NCBI GenBank assembly: GCA_022792175.1 | Contig: JAAWAN010000028.1 | Span: 1-64,000 of the forward strand | Origin: Provencibacterium sp. | GTDB lineage: Bacteria > Bacillota > Clostridia > Oscillospirales > Ruminococcaceae | Length of the DNA: 64,000 bases | Direction of reading: 5' to 3' | Shown here: positions 8,048-16,419 of the stretch, piece by piece | How the letters are laid out: the number at the start of each line of letters is the position of its first letter | Numbering within the stretch: position 1 is the first letter of the stretch | Notes under the pieces: generated by a model | Database searches by the model: none | Told to the model about the DNA's origin: nothing | What the model saw: the letters and a program-made list of their open reading frames with translations, nothing else | Position numbers and translations under genes: made by a program

Positions 8048-9427
8048 ATGCCTGACCCTGACAGTAACCCTGCCACCTATCTCGTCCTTCTGATTTTTTT
8101 CCTTCTCTGCAGCGCCTTTTTCTCGCTGAGCGAGGCCGCCGTTATCTCTCTCAACGATGGAAAACTGCGCCGGATGGCGGAATCCGGCGACAAACACGCA
8201 AAGCGCATCCTCTTTCTGGTTGATGAGCCCTCCCGCTTTCTCTCTACCATTGAGGTGGGCTCCACCCTCTCAAAGCTGCTGACAGCTGCAGCCGCGGCCA
8301 GCTTTTATCTGCCGCTGGCCGGACTGCTGAGCTTCATCCCCCTGCCTGCAAGAGGTCTGCGCTTTCTCTCGCTGGTGCTCATCAGCCTGCTGCTCTGTCT
8401 GCTGCTGGTGGTGTTCGGCGAGAAGGTCCCCAAGCGCTTCGGCATACTCTATGCGGAAGGGATTGCCTTTCACCTGTCCGGCATCCTGATGGCCTTATAC
8501 CGCATCGAGCGTCCCTATACCCTGCTGATGGATGCCGCTGCGAACGGAGTTCTGCGTCTGGCCCGCATCAATCCGGGTGAGGAGCCGGAGCATGTGACCG
8601 AGGAAGAAATCCGCATGATGGTGGATGTCGGCAACGAAAAAGGAGTCATTGAGCAGAGCGAGAAGGATATGATTGATAACATCTTCGAGTTCGATGACCG
8701 GACTGCCGGGGATGTGATGACCCATCGCACCGAGCTGCTCGCCGTGGAGGCGGATGAACGGATCTCCCGGATTTTGCCCAAAGTGGTGGAGCACGGCTTC
8801 TCCCGTCTGCCGGTTTATGAGGAGAGTATCGATAATGTAATCGGCATTCTTTATGTAAAGGATATTTTGCCTTTTATCGGCCGGACAGACTATGACAGCG
8901 TAGCCATCAGTTCGATTATGCGCGAAGCGATGTATGTACCGGAAACCAACAGCTGCAAGGAGCTGCTGCGCGCCTTTCAGGAGAGCAAGGTGCAGATGGC
9001 CATCGTCGTCGACGAATATGGCGGCACCTCCGGCGTTGTAACGATGGAGGACCTGCTCGAGTCGATTGTCGGCAATATTCAGGATGAATATGACAACGAG
9101 GAGGAGGAAATTCAGAAGGTCTGCGAGGGCCTTTACAATTTCAGCGGCTCGGTTTCGCTCGATGAGGTCGGCAAGCAGATGGACCTTGAATTTCCGGAGG
9201 ATGCCGACTACGATACGCTGGGAGGGATGATTATCGACATGCTCGGGCATATCCCCGGCGAACGGGAGCATCCGAGCGTTCAGGTGGAGGATGTAGTCTT
9301 CTCGGTGCTCAAGGTTACCGACCGCAGAATCGCCAAGGTGCAGGCGGAGCGCATTTTCCCGCCGCAGGAGCCGCCTGCCGGAGAGAAGGAGCATGTCCGG
9401 GAAAAGGATCCGAAGGAACAGCGGTAA
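8048..9427 (+). CDS. CNNM / HlyC-CorC family transporter
   Basis: A 459-aa membrane protein with the three-part family order. It has an N-terminal CNNM transmembrane domain (residues about 1-195, opening with the [13 protein letters not shown] motif), two CBS domains (about 205-335, with [13 protein letters not shown] and [14 protein letters not shown]) and a C-terminal CorC/HlyC domain (about 350-440). Members act in Mg2+/Co2+ efflux or resistance, with nucleotide sensed by the CBS pair. AGGAG lies 12 bases before the ATG, a long spacing. The gene has its own promoter and is probably monocistronic. Confidence 0.9.
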   Translation: MPDPDSNPATYLVLLIFFLLCSAFFSLSEAAVISLNDGKLRRMAESGDKHAKRILFLVDEPSRFLSTIEVGSTLSKLLTAAAAASFYLPLAGLLSFIPLPARGLRFLSLVLISLLLCLLLVVFGEKVPKRFGILYAEGIAFHLSGILMALYRIERPYTLLMDAAANGVLRLARINPGEEPEHVTEEEIRMMVDVGNEKGVIEQSEKDMIDNIFEFDDRTAGDVMTHRTELLAVEADERISRILPKVVEHGFSRLPVYEESIDNVIGILYVKDILPFIGRTDYDSVAISSIMREAMYVPETNSCKELLRAFQESKVQMAIVVDEYGGTSGVVTMEDLLESIVGNIQDEYDNEEEEIQKVCEGLYNFSGSVSLDEVGKQMDLEFPEDADYDTLGGMIIDMLGHIPGEREHPSVQVEDVVFSVLKVTDRRIAKVQAERIFPPQEPPAGEKEHVREKDPKEQR

Positions 9428-9485
9428 AAATGGGTATACCGGCCGAAAAACCGGGCATACTGTAGACAGAAGCTGGCCGTTCCTA

Positions 9486-9514
9486 TTGACAAGTATACCT
9501 ATTTGGGGTATATT
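9486..9514 (+). promoter_or_regulatory. Rubredoxin promoter with embedded inverted repeat
   Basis: TTGACA (9486-9491), 17 bases, TATATT (9509-9514). Between and over the boxes lies TATACC (9494-9499) followed 7 bases later by GGTATA (9507-9512), an operator-like inverted repeat covering the -10 box. A second GGTATACC palindrome lies about 55 bases upstream near 9434. Confidence 0.65.
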
Positions 9515-9560
9515 GAAATTGAAAGAAAATTCATCAAAATATAGAGGAGGATTTTTTAAG

Positions 9561-9716
9561 ATGAAATACGTATGCACTGTCTGCGGATACATTTATGATG
9601 AGGCAAAAGGCAGCCCGGAAAACGGGATTGCCGCCGGCACCAAATGGGAGGATGTTCCCGAGGACTTCGTTTGCCCGATGTGCGGTGTTGATAAATCAAT
9701 GTTTGAGGCTGCGTAA
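9561..9716 (+). CDS. rd: Rubredoxin
   Basis: A 51-aa protein, standard rubredoxin length. The iron site is made by CTVCGY near the N-terminus and CPMCGV near the C-terminus, four cysteines binding one Fe. Aromatic residues in YIYDEAKG and the W of TKWEDVP are also typical. It is a one-electron carrier in the cytoplasm. The gene for FprA, the usual electron acceptor of rubredoxin in anaerobes, follows 230 bases downstream, which supports a role in O2 or NO removal. GAGGAGG precedes the ATG by 10 bases. Confidence 0.97.
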   Translation: MKYVCTVCGYIYDEAKGSPENGIAAGTKWEDVPEDFVCPMCGVDKSMFEAA

Positions 9717-9946
9717 ATAAAGCCTGGGCTGCCCATGAAGAGGCCAAAAGAGCTTGCGGTATTTTGCGGGCAGCCTTTGATATGCTGCCTTATCCGCCCT
9801 GAAAAGTGCTGTTCCCTTGTAGGGCGCGGTTGTTGTCTGCCTTTTTTTGCGAACTGGCCTCTGTTTGGGCTGGTAAAAGTGGAAAATACCCCTTTCCGCT
9901 CTTTTTAACAGGGCTGCTTCATAAAATATATAAAGAGGGATTTTTT

Positions 9947-11146
9947 GTGATAAAAATTTCTGATTCCATCTATTCGGTAGGGGTACTTAACCCGAACATG
10001 CGCGTTTTCGACATCGTTATGTACACCGAATACGGCACCACCTATAATTCCTATCTGGTCCGCGGCGAAAAAACCGCGCTCATTGAAACCTGCCACGATA
10101 CCTATTTCGATGCATTTCTGGAAAATATCCGGGAGGTCTGCAGTCCGGAGGAAATCAGCTATATTATTCTGAACCACACCGAGCCGGATCACAGCGGAGC
10201 GCTTGACCGGCTGCTGAACGCCGCTCCGCAGGCGCAGGTCATCTGCTCGCAGGCGGCCTCCATCTATCTTAAAAATATCACCAACCGCCCAGACCTTGTC
10301 CCGCGCGTTGTGAAGGATGGGGAGACGCTCGACCTCGGAGGCGGCAAGCTGCTGCGCTTTATCAATGCCCCCTTCCTGCACTGGCCGGACAGCATGTTCA
10401 CCTGGCTGGAATCGGAAAAGACACTCTTTTCCTGCGATTTCTTCGGTTCTCATTATTGTGAGCCGCGGATGGTGGACGTCCATATCACCTATCCGAAGGC
10501 TTATGATTCGGCACTTGAAAACTATTTCGGCGCCATTTTCGGGCCGTTTAAACCCTATGTACTCAAGGGGCTCGAAAAGATTGCCGGACTTCCCATTGAG
10601 CGCTGTTGCACTTCACATGGACCGGTGCTTACGAAAGAGGGCCTGCTGCCCGAGGTGATGGAGAAATACCGTGCCTGGTCGCAACCCGTATCCAACGAGC
10701 ATCCGCTGATTCCGATTTTCTACTGCTCGGCCTACGGAAACACCGGCCGCGCCGCGAAAGCCATTCGGGAGGGTATCCTTTCGGTGAAGCCGGAAGCGGA
10801 GGTTACCCTCTACAACATCATTGAGCACGACATGGGCACGCTCGGCGCGCTGATGGCCCGTTCGGATGCCTTTCTCATCGGTTCCCCGACACTCAACCGC
10901 GACGCGGTTCCGCCTGTCTGGCAGCTTCTTTCCCATGTAGACGCCATCAACATGCAAAAGCGCCCGGTAGCCGTCTTCGGCTCGTTTGGCTGGAGCGGCG
11001 AAGCGGTTCCCGCCCTCATCAGCCGTCTGAATCAGCTGAAGCTCGCCGTTTTCGGCGAAGGGCTGCGCTTTAACTTTGTTCCAAGCGAAAGCGACCTGCA
11101 GAATGCCCGCCGATTCGGCGAGGACTTTGCAAAGACACTTGCATAA
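9947..11146 (+). CDS. fprA: A-type flavoprotein (FprA, O2/NO reductase)
   Basis: A 399-aa flavodiiron protein. The N-terminal metallo-beta-lactamase-like domain carries the diiron ligands H77, E79, D81 and H82 in HTEPDHSG, with further ligands in LHWPDS, SCDFFGSH and TSHGP. The C-terminal flavodoxin domain starts near residue 255 with the FMN loop YCSAYGNTGRAAK. Such enzymes reduce O2 to water or NO to N2O using rubredoxin electrons. The GTG at 9947 is chosen because AGAGGGA lies 6 bases upstream and the product then has the usual length; the longer ORF start at 9806 adds an unrelated tail. Confidence 0.95.
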   Translation: MIKISDSIYSVGVLNPNMRVFDIVMYTEYGTTYNSYLVRGEKTALIETCHDTYFDAFLENIREVCSPEEISYIILNHTEPDHSGALDRLLNAAPQAQVICSQAASIYLKNITNRPDLVPRVVKDGETLDLGGGKLLRFINAPFLHWPDSMFTWLESEKTLFSCDFFGSHYCEPRMVDVHITYPKAYDSALENYFGAIFGPFKPYVLKGLEKIAGLPIERCCTSHGPVLTKEGLLPEVMEKYRAWSQPVSNEHPLIPIFYCSAYGNTGRAAKAIREGILSVKPEAEVTLYNIIEHDMGTLGALMARSDAFLIGSPTLNRDAVPPVWQLLSHVDAINMQKRPVAVFGSFGWSGEAVPALISRLNQLKLAVFGEGLRFNFVPSESDLQNARRFGEDFAKTLA

Positions 11147-11202
11147 GCTTCCCCTATCCTGATTTTCTGAGGAATAACCGCAAGGAGATTTGCAGCTGCA
11201 TC

Positions 11203-11238
11203 AGGGCCGTCGCTATTACCCGACGGCCCTGTTTTCTC
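11203..11238 (+). terminator. Rho-independent terminator after fprA
   Basis: Perfect 10-bp stem AGGGCCGTCG / CGACGGCCCT (11203-11212 and 11221-11230), 8-base loop, then GTTTTCTCTCTTTC. Confidence 0.88.
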
Positions 11239-11392
11239 TCTTTCTCTCTCCTTTCCCCGTGCGGCGGGATGGACGGCTGATAAAACCATCCGCCCGTCAT
11301 GGCTTCCCGCATATACCGGGTATTATCCGCGTTCAGAAGGCAGCTTCAAATATAAAAGACTGGCAGAGACAAAAAGTATTTTAATGAAAGGT

Positions 11393-11407
11393 TGCAGAAA
11401 TTCTGCA
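11393..11407. promoter_or_regulatory. Short palindrome upstream of the hemerythrin gene
   Basis: A perfect odd palindrome, TGCAGAA-A-TTCTGCA, ends 26 bases before the start of the next gene and 12 bases before its GGGAGGG ribosome binding site. It could be an operator or a small RNA stem. Confidence 0.3.
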
Positions 11408-11433
11408 TTTGAGCAGCATAGGGAGGGTTTTAT

Positions 11434-12795
11434 ATGGATGCCGAATTTGTGTGGCAACAGGAATACAATATCGGAGTGGAGATTATCGATAAAGAGCATC
11501 AGCGGCTTTTTAAGATTATCAACAAACTTTTTACTCTCAGGAAAGAGGAGAAGGACAGCCAGTGGGCCTGTCAGGAGGGCATCAAGTTTTTCAAAAGCCA
11601 TACGATGAAGCATTTCACCGATGAAGAGGCATATATGAAGTCTGTTTCCTACGAGGGACTTGAGCAGCACAGACGCATACATAATGGGTTTCGGGAGATT
11701 ACCCTGCCAACGCTCGAACAGGAGCTCGAACGGGCCGCCTATTCTCCGGATGCCGTCGATCATTTTCTGGGCATCTGTGCCGGCTGGCTGATTGGACACA
11801 CTCTGACAGAGGATCTCGCCATTACAGGAAAGAGCGAAAGAAAATGGGAAGCGCTTTTGCCGGGAGAAGAGCTGACTGCCATAAAAAAGGTCATCGTGCA
11901 GATTGTTTTCGATATGTTCCATTTGGAATCGCAGATGATCAGCGATGCCTATAACGGGGAGCGCTTTGGCCGGGGAGTTTATTACCGTTTGATTTATGGA
12001 ACCGATCAGAGCAAGGAAAAGCAGGAGATTGTTCTGGTCTTTGAGGAAAAGCTGCTCATCAATACGGTCGGAAAGGTCATGGGCATTAAAACCAACAAGC
12101 TGGATAATATGCTGGTGCATGCTACCCGGTATACTGCCCGGCAGTTCGTAGAGCGTGTTATCAAGCATTTCCCCGCGAAGGATTCCTATGAGCTGAAGGA
12201 AGAGAACCTTTTGACCTATGAAGAATTCCAGAAGGTCTTTCAGGGGGAAAAGCTGCAGGTCAGCCTGCTGTTTAACACCGGCGGAGCAGGATATTTCGCT
12301 TTTTGCGCCATCGCGCCGCATCTGCTTCAAAATGGCATCGGTACGCCTATTGAAGCGGGAAACGCCATGAGCGAGGTTGAAAAATATCTGGCGGAACGGA
12401 AAAGGCAGGAAACAGCAGAGGCAAAGCCGAAGGTGCTGGTGGTTGATGATTCTGCTACCATTCTGCAGGGCATGAAGCAGCTGCTGAGCGGCGATTATGA
12501 GGTCGCACTGGCTGAATCCGGCGTGGCCGCCATCCGGATCATTACGCTGAACCAGCCGGATCTGGTTCTGTTGGACTATGAGATGCCGGTCTGCAACGGC
12601 CGGCAGACGCTGGAAATGCTGCGCTCGGAGAAGGAATTTGCAGATATCCCGGTTATTTTCCTGACCAGCAGAAGAGACAGGGAGAGCATGATTGAAGTGA
12701 TGCCTTTAAAGCCGGCAGGCTATCTGCTGAAAAGCACAAAGCCGGCAGATATCAAGAAGGAAATCGACAAATTTTTTGCCAAGAAAAAAGCCTGA
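11434..12795 (+). CDS. Hemerythrin - CheX-like - receiver domain protein
   Basis: A 453-aa soluble protein with three parts. Residues 1-130 are a bacteriohemerythrin: all seven diiron ligands are present (H22, H56, H60, E64, H79, H83, H122 or D127 in the final HTLTED). Residues about 135-325 look like a CheC/CheX-type chemotaxis phosphatase fold, which is a tentative call from pattern. Residues 330-453 are a response-regulator receiver with the acidic pair D338/D339, phosphoacceptor D381, T411 and K433. An O2- or NO-binding module coupled to a phosphorylation module suggests aerotaxis or oxygen signalling. It follows rubredoxin and FprA but has its own upstream terminator boundary. GGGAGGG precedes the ATG. 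Confidence 0.8.
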   Translation: MDAEFVWQQEYNIGVEIIDKEHQRLFKIINKLFTLRKEEKDSQWACQEGIKFFKSHTMKHFTDEEAYMKSVSYEGLEQHRRIHNGFREITLPTLEQELERAAYSPDAVDHFLGICAGWLIGHTLTEDLAITGKSERKWEALLPGEELTAIKKVIVQIVFDMFHLESQMISDAYNGERFGRGVYYRLIYGTDQSKEKQEIVLVFEEKLLINTVGKVMGIKTNKLDNMLVHATRYTARQFVERVIKHFPAKDSYELKEENLLTYEEFQKVFQGEKLQVSLLFNTGGAGYFAFCAIAPHLLQNGIGTPIEAGNAMSEVEKYLAERKRQETAEAKPKVLVVDDSATILQGMKQLLSGDYEVALAESGVAAIRIITLNQPDLVLLDYEMPVCNGRQTLEMLRSEKEFADIPVIFLTSRRDRESMIEVMPLKPAGYLLKSTKPADIKKEIDKFFAKKKA

Positions 12796-12865
12796 GGATT
12801 TTCTGCGCCGGATTGAAAGGCAAAGGACCTATAAAGCAGCGCTCTGTCTTCAAAAAGGTAAAAAG

Positions 12866-12904
12866 ACTTTTAAAAGGGGCAGCCGACAAAATTGCCGGCT
12901 GCCC
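12866..12904 (-). terminator. Terminator between convergent genes
   Basis: GGGCAGCCG (12877-12885) pairs with CGGCTGCCC (12896-12904). On the minus strand it is followed by CTTTTAAAAG and then CTTTTT, so it mainly ends the minus-strand gene at 12932-13951. It may also stop plus-strand transcription from the hemerythrin gene. Confidence 0.75.
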
Positions 12905-12931
12905 TTCAACACATTTTTCTCTCTTTCGTGA

Positions 12932-13951
12932 TCACATCAGCGAAGCGATGGCGAAGGCATCAAAGCCGCCCTCCTGCTCCTCTTCGCTGTTTCCGGAAAC
13001 CTCGCTCATGCGCCGCTGGGCCTGCTGAATCATCGCCTTCACCTTATCTACTTCGGCCTGGTCACACATACCGTTCTCCAGGCCATATTTGCAGTCATCC
13101 AGATCCTGGCGCAGCAGGCTCAAAACGGCCTGCACCTGCGCGCGCGATGAGGCGGCCGCCAACTGCCGCGCGCGTTTGGCCGCATTAAAAGCAACCGCAC
13201 CGCTCTGCCGCTCAGACTCCTGCTCTTCCTCCTGCATTTTTTTCGGTTCAGCGGCTTCCAAATTTTCCTCTGCCTTCGTTTTCGCTGCCTGCACCGCCTG
13301 TATGAGCTCCTTTGCCAGCTGCCGGTTTTCTTCTGCAGATGACAGGCCCTGCTGCACTGACCCTTGAGAAAGAACAATTCTGTCCCCGGTTTTATCCCAC
13401 CGTATTCCACCGGCCGGCTTTTCATCCACCAGTGAGGTGATACGTCTATCCGCAAAAATTTCATCCAGCAAAACATGGGAAACCGGCTGTCCCGCTGTCC
13501 AGCCGGGAATCTTCTCCTGAATAGAGCGGGTAACGATTCCCGAAATTTCCAGGTGCAGCTGATTCAGTGTCCAGGCCGCGGAGAGGCGGTCCTCCACCTT
13601 CAGGGTTTTATAGTACTCGTTCAGCCCGCGGGCATAGGCCTCCCACTCTGCCTCGTTATCGCCGGACATCCCGTTATATTGGTAATAGGCTTTTTTTACA
13701 TCCTCCAGAACATGCTGTTTCATCTCATCCGATACGTCTATAATCTTTCTCCAGTTTTTGCGGCCGGTGACACACATTCCCTCTACCCCGTAGGAATTTT
13801 TATAGTGTCCGGAAAGCAGGTCCTCCAGCGTATTCACCCCGGCAGGTGCCTTTCTTTTGCCGGAGGAAATGGTGCTGTTCAAAGTACCCCTCCCCTGATT
13901 CGCCCCTCTCAAAAGCGGCGTATAGCCTGAATAGAAATTCCCTATGCGCAT
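12932..13951 (-). CDS. Unrecognised soluble protein with C-terminal coiled coil
   Basis: A 339-aa protein I cannot assign to a known family. It opens with MRIGNFYSGYTPLL, has no signal peptide and no membrane segment. A globular middle region (about 60-200) contains EGMCVTGRKNW and WTAGQPVSHVLLDEIF. From about residue 205 it is rich in Glu, Gln, Ala and Lys and predicted by eye to form long helices or coiled coils, ending in an acidic tail. GGGAGGAC lies 9 bases before the ATG. It lies directly downstream (21 bases) of the GHKL kinase gene, so it may belong to that operon. The glycine-rich start and coiled-coil end recall flagellum-associated proteins, but that is only an impression. Confidence 0.6.
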   Translation of the reverse strand: MRIGNFYSGYTPLLRGANQGRGTLNSTISSGKRKAPAGVNTLEDLLSGHYKNSYGVEGMCVTGRKNWRKIIDVSDEMKQHVLEDVKKAYYQYNGMSGDNEAEWEAYARGLNEYYKTLKVEDRLSAAWTLNQLHLEISGIVTRSIQEKIPGWTAGQPVSHVLLDEIFADRRITSLVDEKPAGGIRWDKTGDRIVLSQGSVQQGLSSAEENRQLAKELIQAVQAAKTKAEENLEAAEPKKMQEEEQESERQSGAVAFNAAKRARQLAAASSRAQVQAVLSLLRQDLDDCKYGLENGMCDQAEVDKVKAMIQQAQRRMSEVSGNSEEEQEGGFDAFAIASLM

Positions 13952-13972
13952 AGATAGTCCTCCCAGCTGTAT

Positions 13973-15346
13973 TTATTCCTTTTCCTGCAGCAAAAGCGTT
14001 ATACAGAATTCCTGCCCCTGCATCGTTATCTCCATTTCCCCCGCATATTTCTCCGCCGTTCGCCGCACACCCGGCAGACCCAGCCCATGCGGCTCCTCCC
14101 CCCGCTTGATGGTGGCAGGCAGCCCATCCTCTTCCAGCGCCGCCTCCCTTGCAAATGGGTTTTTAACCTCCAGCAAAAAGAAAGCACCCTTCTGCCGGCC
14201 GGTCAAAACAATGTATCGCTGCCCGGCCTCTACCCCTTCGCAGGCCTCCAGCGCATTCTGTAGAAGGTTGTGGAGGATAACGCCGATATCAAACGCGTCA
14301 TAACCCTTTGAGGATGGATAGCAGAAATCCGCCTTAAAATCAATCTGCAGCTGCGCGGCCTGCTGCCGCTTATCGTTGATGACTACATCGGTAACGGCGT
14401 TTCCCGTTTGGATACCTGGCTCATAACCGCTGAGCTGCGCATCCATCCGGGCGATATAGGCATCTATCTCCTGATAATGCCCGCCCTGCGCCAGCCCACG
14501 GAGGTTGTTGAGATGCCCGCGCAGATCGTGTCTCAGCTGCCGGATATCGGTATTCGTCCGTTCCCATTCCTCCAGCCGCCCGCGGATAGCCTGCGCCTGC
14601 TGCCGCTGCACAAAGGCCGCCTCCCGCTCCTCGCGCAGTCTCAGCATCCCCTGCTCAAAGGCGGTCGCAAAAAGCATGCCCAGATAAAAAAGTGCGGCCA
14701 GCAGCGGCACCAGCAAAAGAAAACCCGGATGCCGCTCATAAAGAAGAAGCAGCACACCGTCCTTCTCCTCAAAGAGCAGTCCGGCAACCATCCTTCCAAA
14801 AAGGATGCCCGCCAAAGGGAGAATGCCCAGGTAGCAGAGCTCTCTCCTGTCGGGAACAAACCACCTTTTTAAGAGCTGCCTTTTTAGAAGATTCAGCAAC
14901 GCGCCTAAAAGCAGCAGATGCACGAGCAGCAGCAACGCTACTGCCACACCTGAACGAAGCCCGGCCATTTCCGGAGGCACCGCCTCCAGTGGAAAACAGC
15001 TATCCAGAACAGAATAGAGGCTTCCCACTGTCAAACCGGCACAAATCTTCGTACAGAAATAAAAGAGAAGCAGAAGAAGGGCGGATGTCCGCTCTATTCC
15101 CGCCATATCCCCCGCCGGCAGGATGAACAGCGCCATCAGAGGGATAGAAAATGCCTGCGGAAGCAGGCTGCCGCAGCAGAACCAGCAGAAAAGGTAAGAA
15201 AAGAAAACGGGGGCCGCCTTTTTCCACCTTTTCCCCCGCCCGCGGACAAACGGACGGAAAAAGAGGGCCAGGCAGGCGGCATAAGAAAACCCCGCCGCCC
15301 CATCCAGCAGCCGGACAGAGAGAGGGAGAGCTACTTCACCCATCAA
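13973..15346 (-). CDS. GHKL-type sensor histidine kinase
   Basis: A 457-aa membrane kinase of the AgrC/VirS-like class. About six to seven hydrophobic segments fill residues 10-235 and form the sensor. The dimerisation/phosphoacceptor motif is QLRHDLRGHLNN, the N box is LHNLLQNALEAC and the G box is HGLGLPGV; GHKL kinases of this class lack a classical F box. It should phosphorylate the LytTR regulator whose gene overlaps its start by 11 bases. No AgrB- or AgrD-like peptide gene is visible next to it, so the input signal is unknown. Confidence 0.88.
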   Translation of the reverse strand: MMGEVALPLSVRLLDGAAGFSYAACLALFFRPFVRGRGKRWKKAAPVFFSYLFCWFCCGSLLPQAFSIPLMALFILPAGDMAGIERTSALLLLLFYFCTKICAGLTVGSLYSVLDSCFPLEAVPPEMAGLRSGVAVALLLLVHLLLLGALLNLLKRQLLKRWFVPDRRELCYLGILPLAGILFGRMVAGLLFEEKDGVLLLLYERHPGFLLLVPLLAALFYLGMLFATAFEQGMLRLREEREAAFVQRQQAQAIRGRLEEWERTNTDIRQLRHDLRGHLNNLRGLAQGGHYQEIDAYIARMDAQLSGYEPGIQTGNAVTDVVINDKRQQAAQLQIDFKADFCYPSSKGYDAFDIGVILHNLLQNALEACEGVEAGQRYIVLTGRQKGAFFLLEVKNPFAREAALEEDGLPATIKRGEEPHGLGLPGVRRTAEKYAGEMEITMQGQEFCITLLLQEKE

Positions 15347-16064
15347 TGAGCCCCCGTTTCATAAACTGCAGATGCGCTCTCGCAAAGCCCGGATATTTAT
15401 ATTTGGAGATGAGAAGCTTCTCCCTGTTTTCCAGCGTCAGCTCAGTTTTGGTATAGGCCCGCACATAGCGGAGGTTGACGAGATAGCCCTTATGGATGCG
15501 GTAAAAATCCCCCTGAAGCTCGGCCTCTAGGTCGGCCATGCGCGCATAGCAGGAGAACTCTCCCGAATCGGTGTGCAGAATAACCTGGTGGCTGCTGCTC
15601 TCTATATAATAGATGCTCCTGGTCAGCAGGGTATGGCTGCTGCCTCCAAGACGCAGGGTGAGCAGCCCGGCAGGCGGCTGCTTTTCTTCGCACTTCCCGA
15701 TGCGTGCGGCCGCGCGGGCGAAGACAGCCGCAAATTTCTCCTCATCCACCGGCTTTAGCAGATACTGAAAGGCCTCCACATCAAAAGCATCAAAAACATA
15801 CCGCTCATAACCGGTAATAAAGACGATAAGCGGCTGGCTCTTTGCCGGCCGCGCCCGCAGCTCTCTCGCCAGCTCCAGCCCATCCTTCCCTTTCCCCAGT
15901 CCGATATCCAGAAAAAGCAGGTCGGCTTCCCGGCCGCCCGCAAGATAAGCGGCAGCCGATGGATACTCCGCAATCTCGCAGAGGTAAGGCTGGCGGCGTA
16001 TCAGCGCCGAAAGATAGTCTCTGCTATCCCTTTCATCCTCACAAATAGCGGCTTTTATCATCAT
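15336..16064 (-). CDS. LytTR-type response regulator
   Basis: A 242-aa regulator. The receiver domain (about 1-125) carries the acidic pocket CEDERDS, the phosphoacceptor in LLFLDIG, and the conserved lysine in LLKPVDEE. The LytTR DNA-binding domain (about 135-240) shows SIYYIESSSHQVILHT and FYRIHKGYLVNLRYV, typical of AgrA/LytR regulators that bind paired 9-bp direct repeats. Two adjacent ATG codons (16064, 16061) follow GGTGAAGAG; the first is given. The stop overlaps the kinase start, so the pair is co-translated. Confidence 0.9.
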   Translation of the reverse strand: MMIKAAICEDERDSRDYLSALIRRQPYLCEIAEYPSAAAYLAGGREADLLFLDIGLGKGKDGLELARELRARPAKSQPLIVFITGYERYVFDAFDVEAFQYLLKPVDEEKFAAVFARAAARIGKCEEKQPPAGLLTLRLGGSSHTLLTRSIYYIESSSHQVILHTDSGEFSCYARMADLEAELQGDFYRIHKGYLVNLRYVRAYTKTELTLENREKLLISKYKYPGFARAHLQFMKRGLIDG

Positions 16065-16249
16065 CGCTTCTCTTCACCTACTTTAATTATCGAATGTCCT
16101 CCCGCTTTCCAAAGCCTTTCGCCGCAACTGGACGAATCCGCGGCGCAAGTGGACAAATCCGCCGTTTCTGTCTGCCGTTTCTTCCGAAAATCCTCCTCCC
16201 TGCCGGGGAGAAGGCTGCTTAAATGCCCCTTTACGGGCAACTGCTGAGA

Positions 16250-16419
16250 AAAGGGTCTGTTGCAAAACTTTCGTTTTGCAACAGACCCTTCTGAAAAAAC
16301 GGCTTTTGAGTCCACCAGAGTCAAATTTCGCCCGCAGTTCGCAGGCGAAACCGCCCTTTTTCCGGTTTCTGCAGGCCGGAAAAATATTTGCAGCGGGACC
16401 CTTCCCTCAAAAAAACAGC
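16250..16419 (-). repeat. Structured intergenic repeat, copy 1
   Basis: About 170 bases fill the gap behind the stop of the biotin-enzyme subunit at 16420. The segment is closely similar, same orientation, to 37212-37381. On the minus strand it contains in order a CCGGAAAAA/TTTTTCCGG-type hairpin (near 16357-16384), a GGCGAAA/TTTCGCC hairpin, a small TTTGA/TCAAA hairpin, and an 18-bp perfect hairpin (16251-16268 with 16273-16290, loop of 4) followed by TTTTC. The last hairpin can work as the terminator. Three base pairs of that stem differ from copy 2 in a compensatory way. Confidence 0.8.

Noticed and set aside
9726-9779. Terminator between rubredoxin and fprA
   Set aside because: GGGCTGCCC/GGGCAGCC can pair but the loop is over 30 bases and only TTT follows, so it is too weak to call; read-through into fprA is likely.
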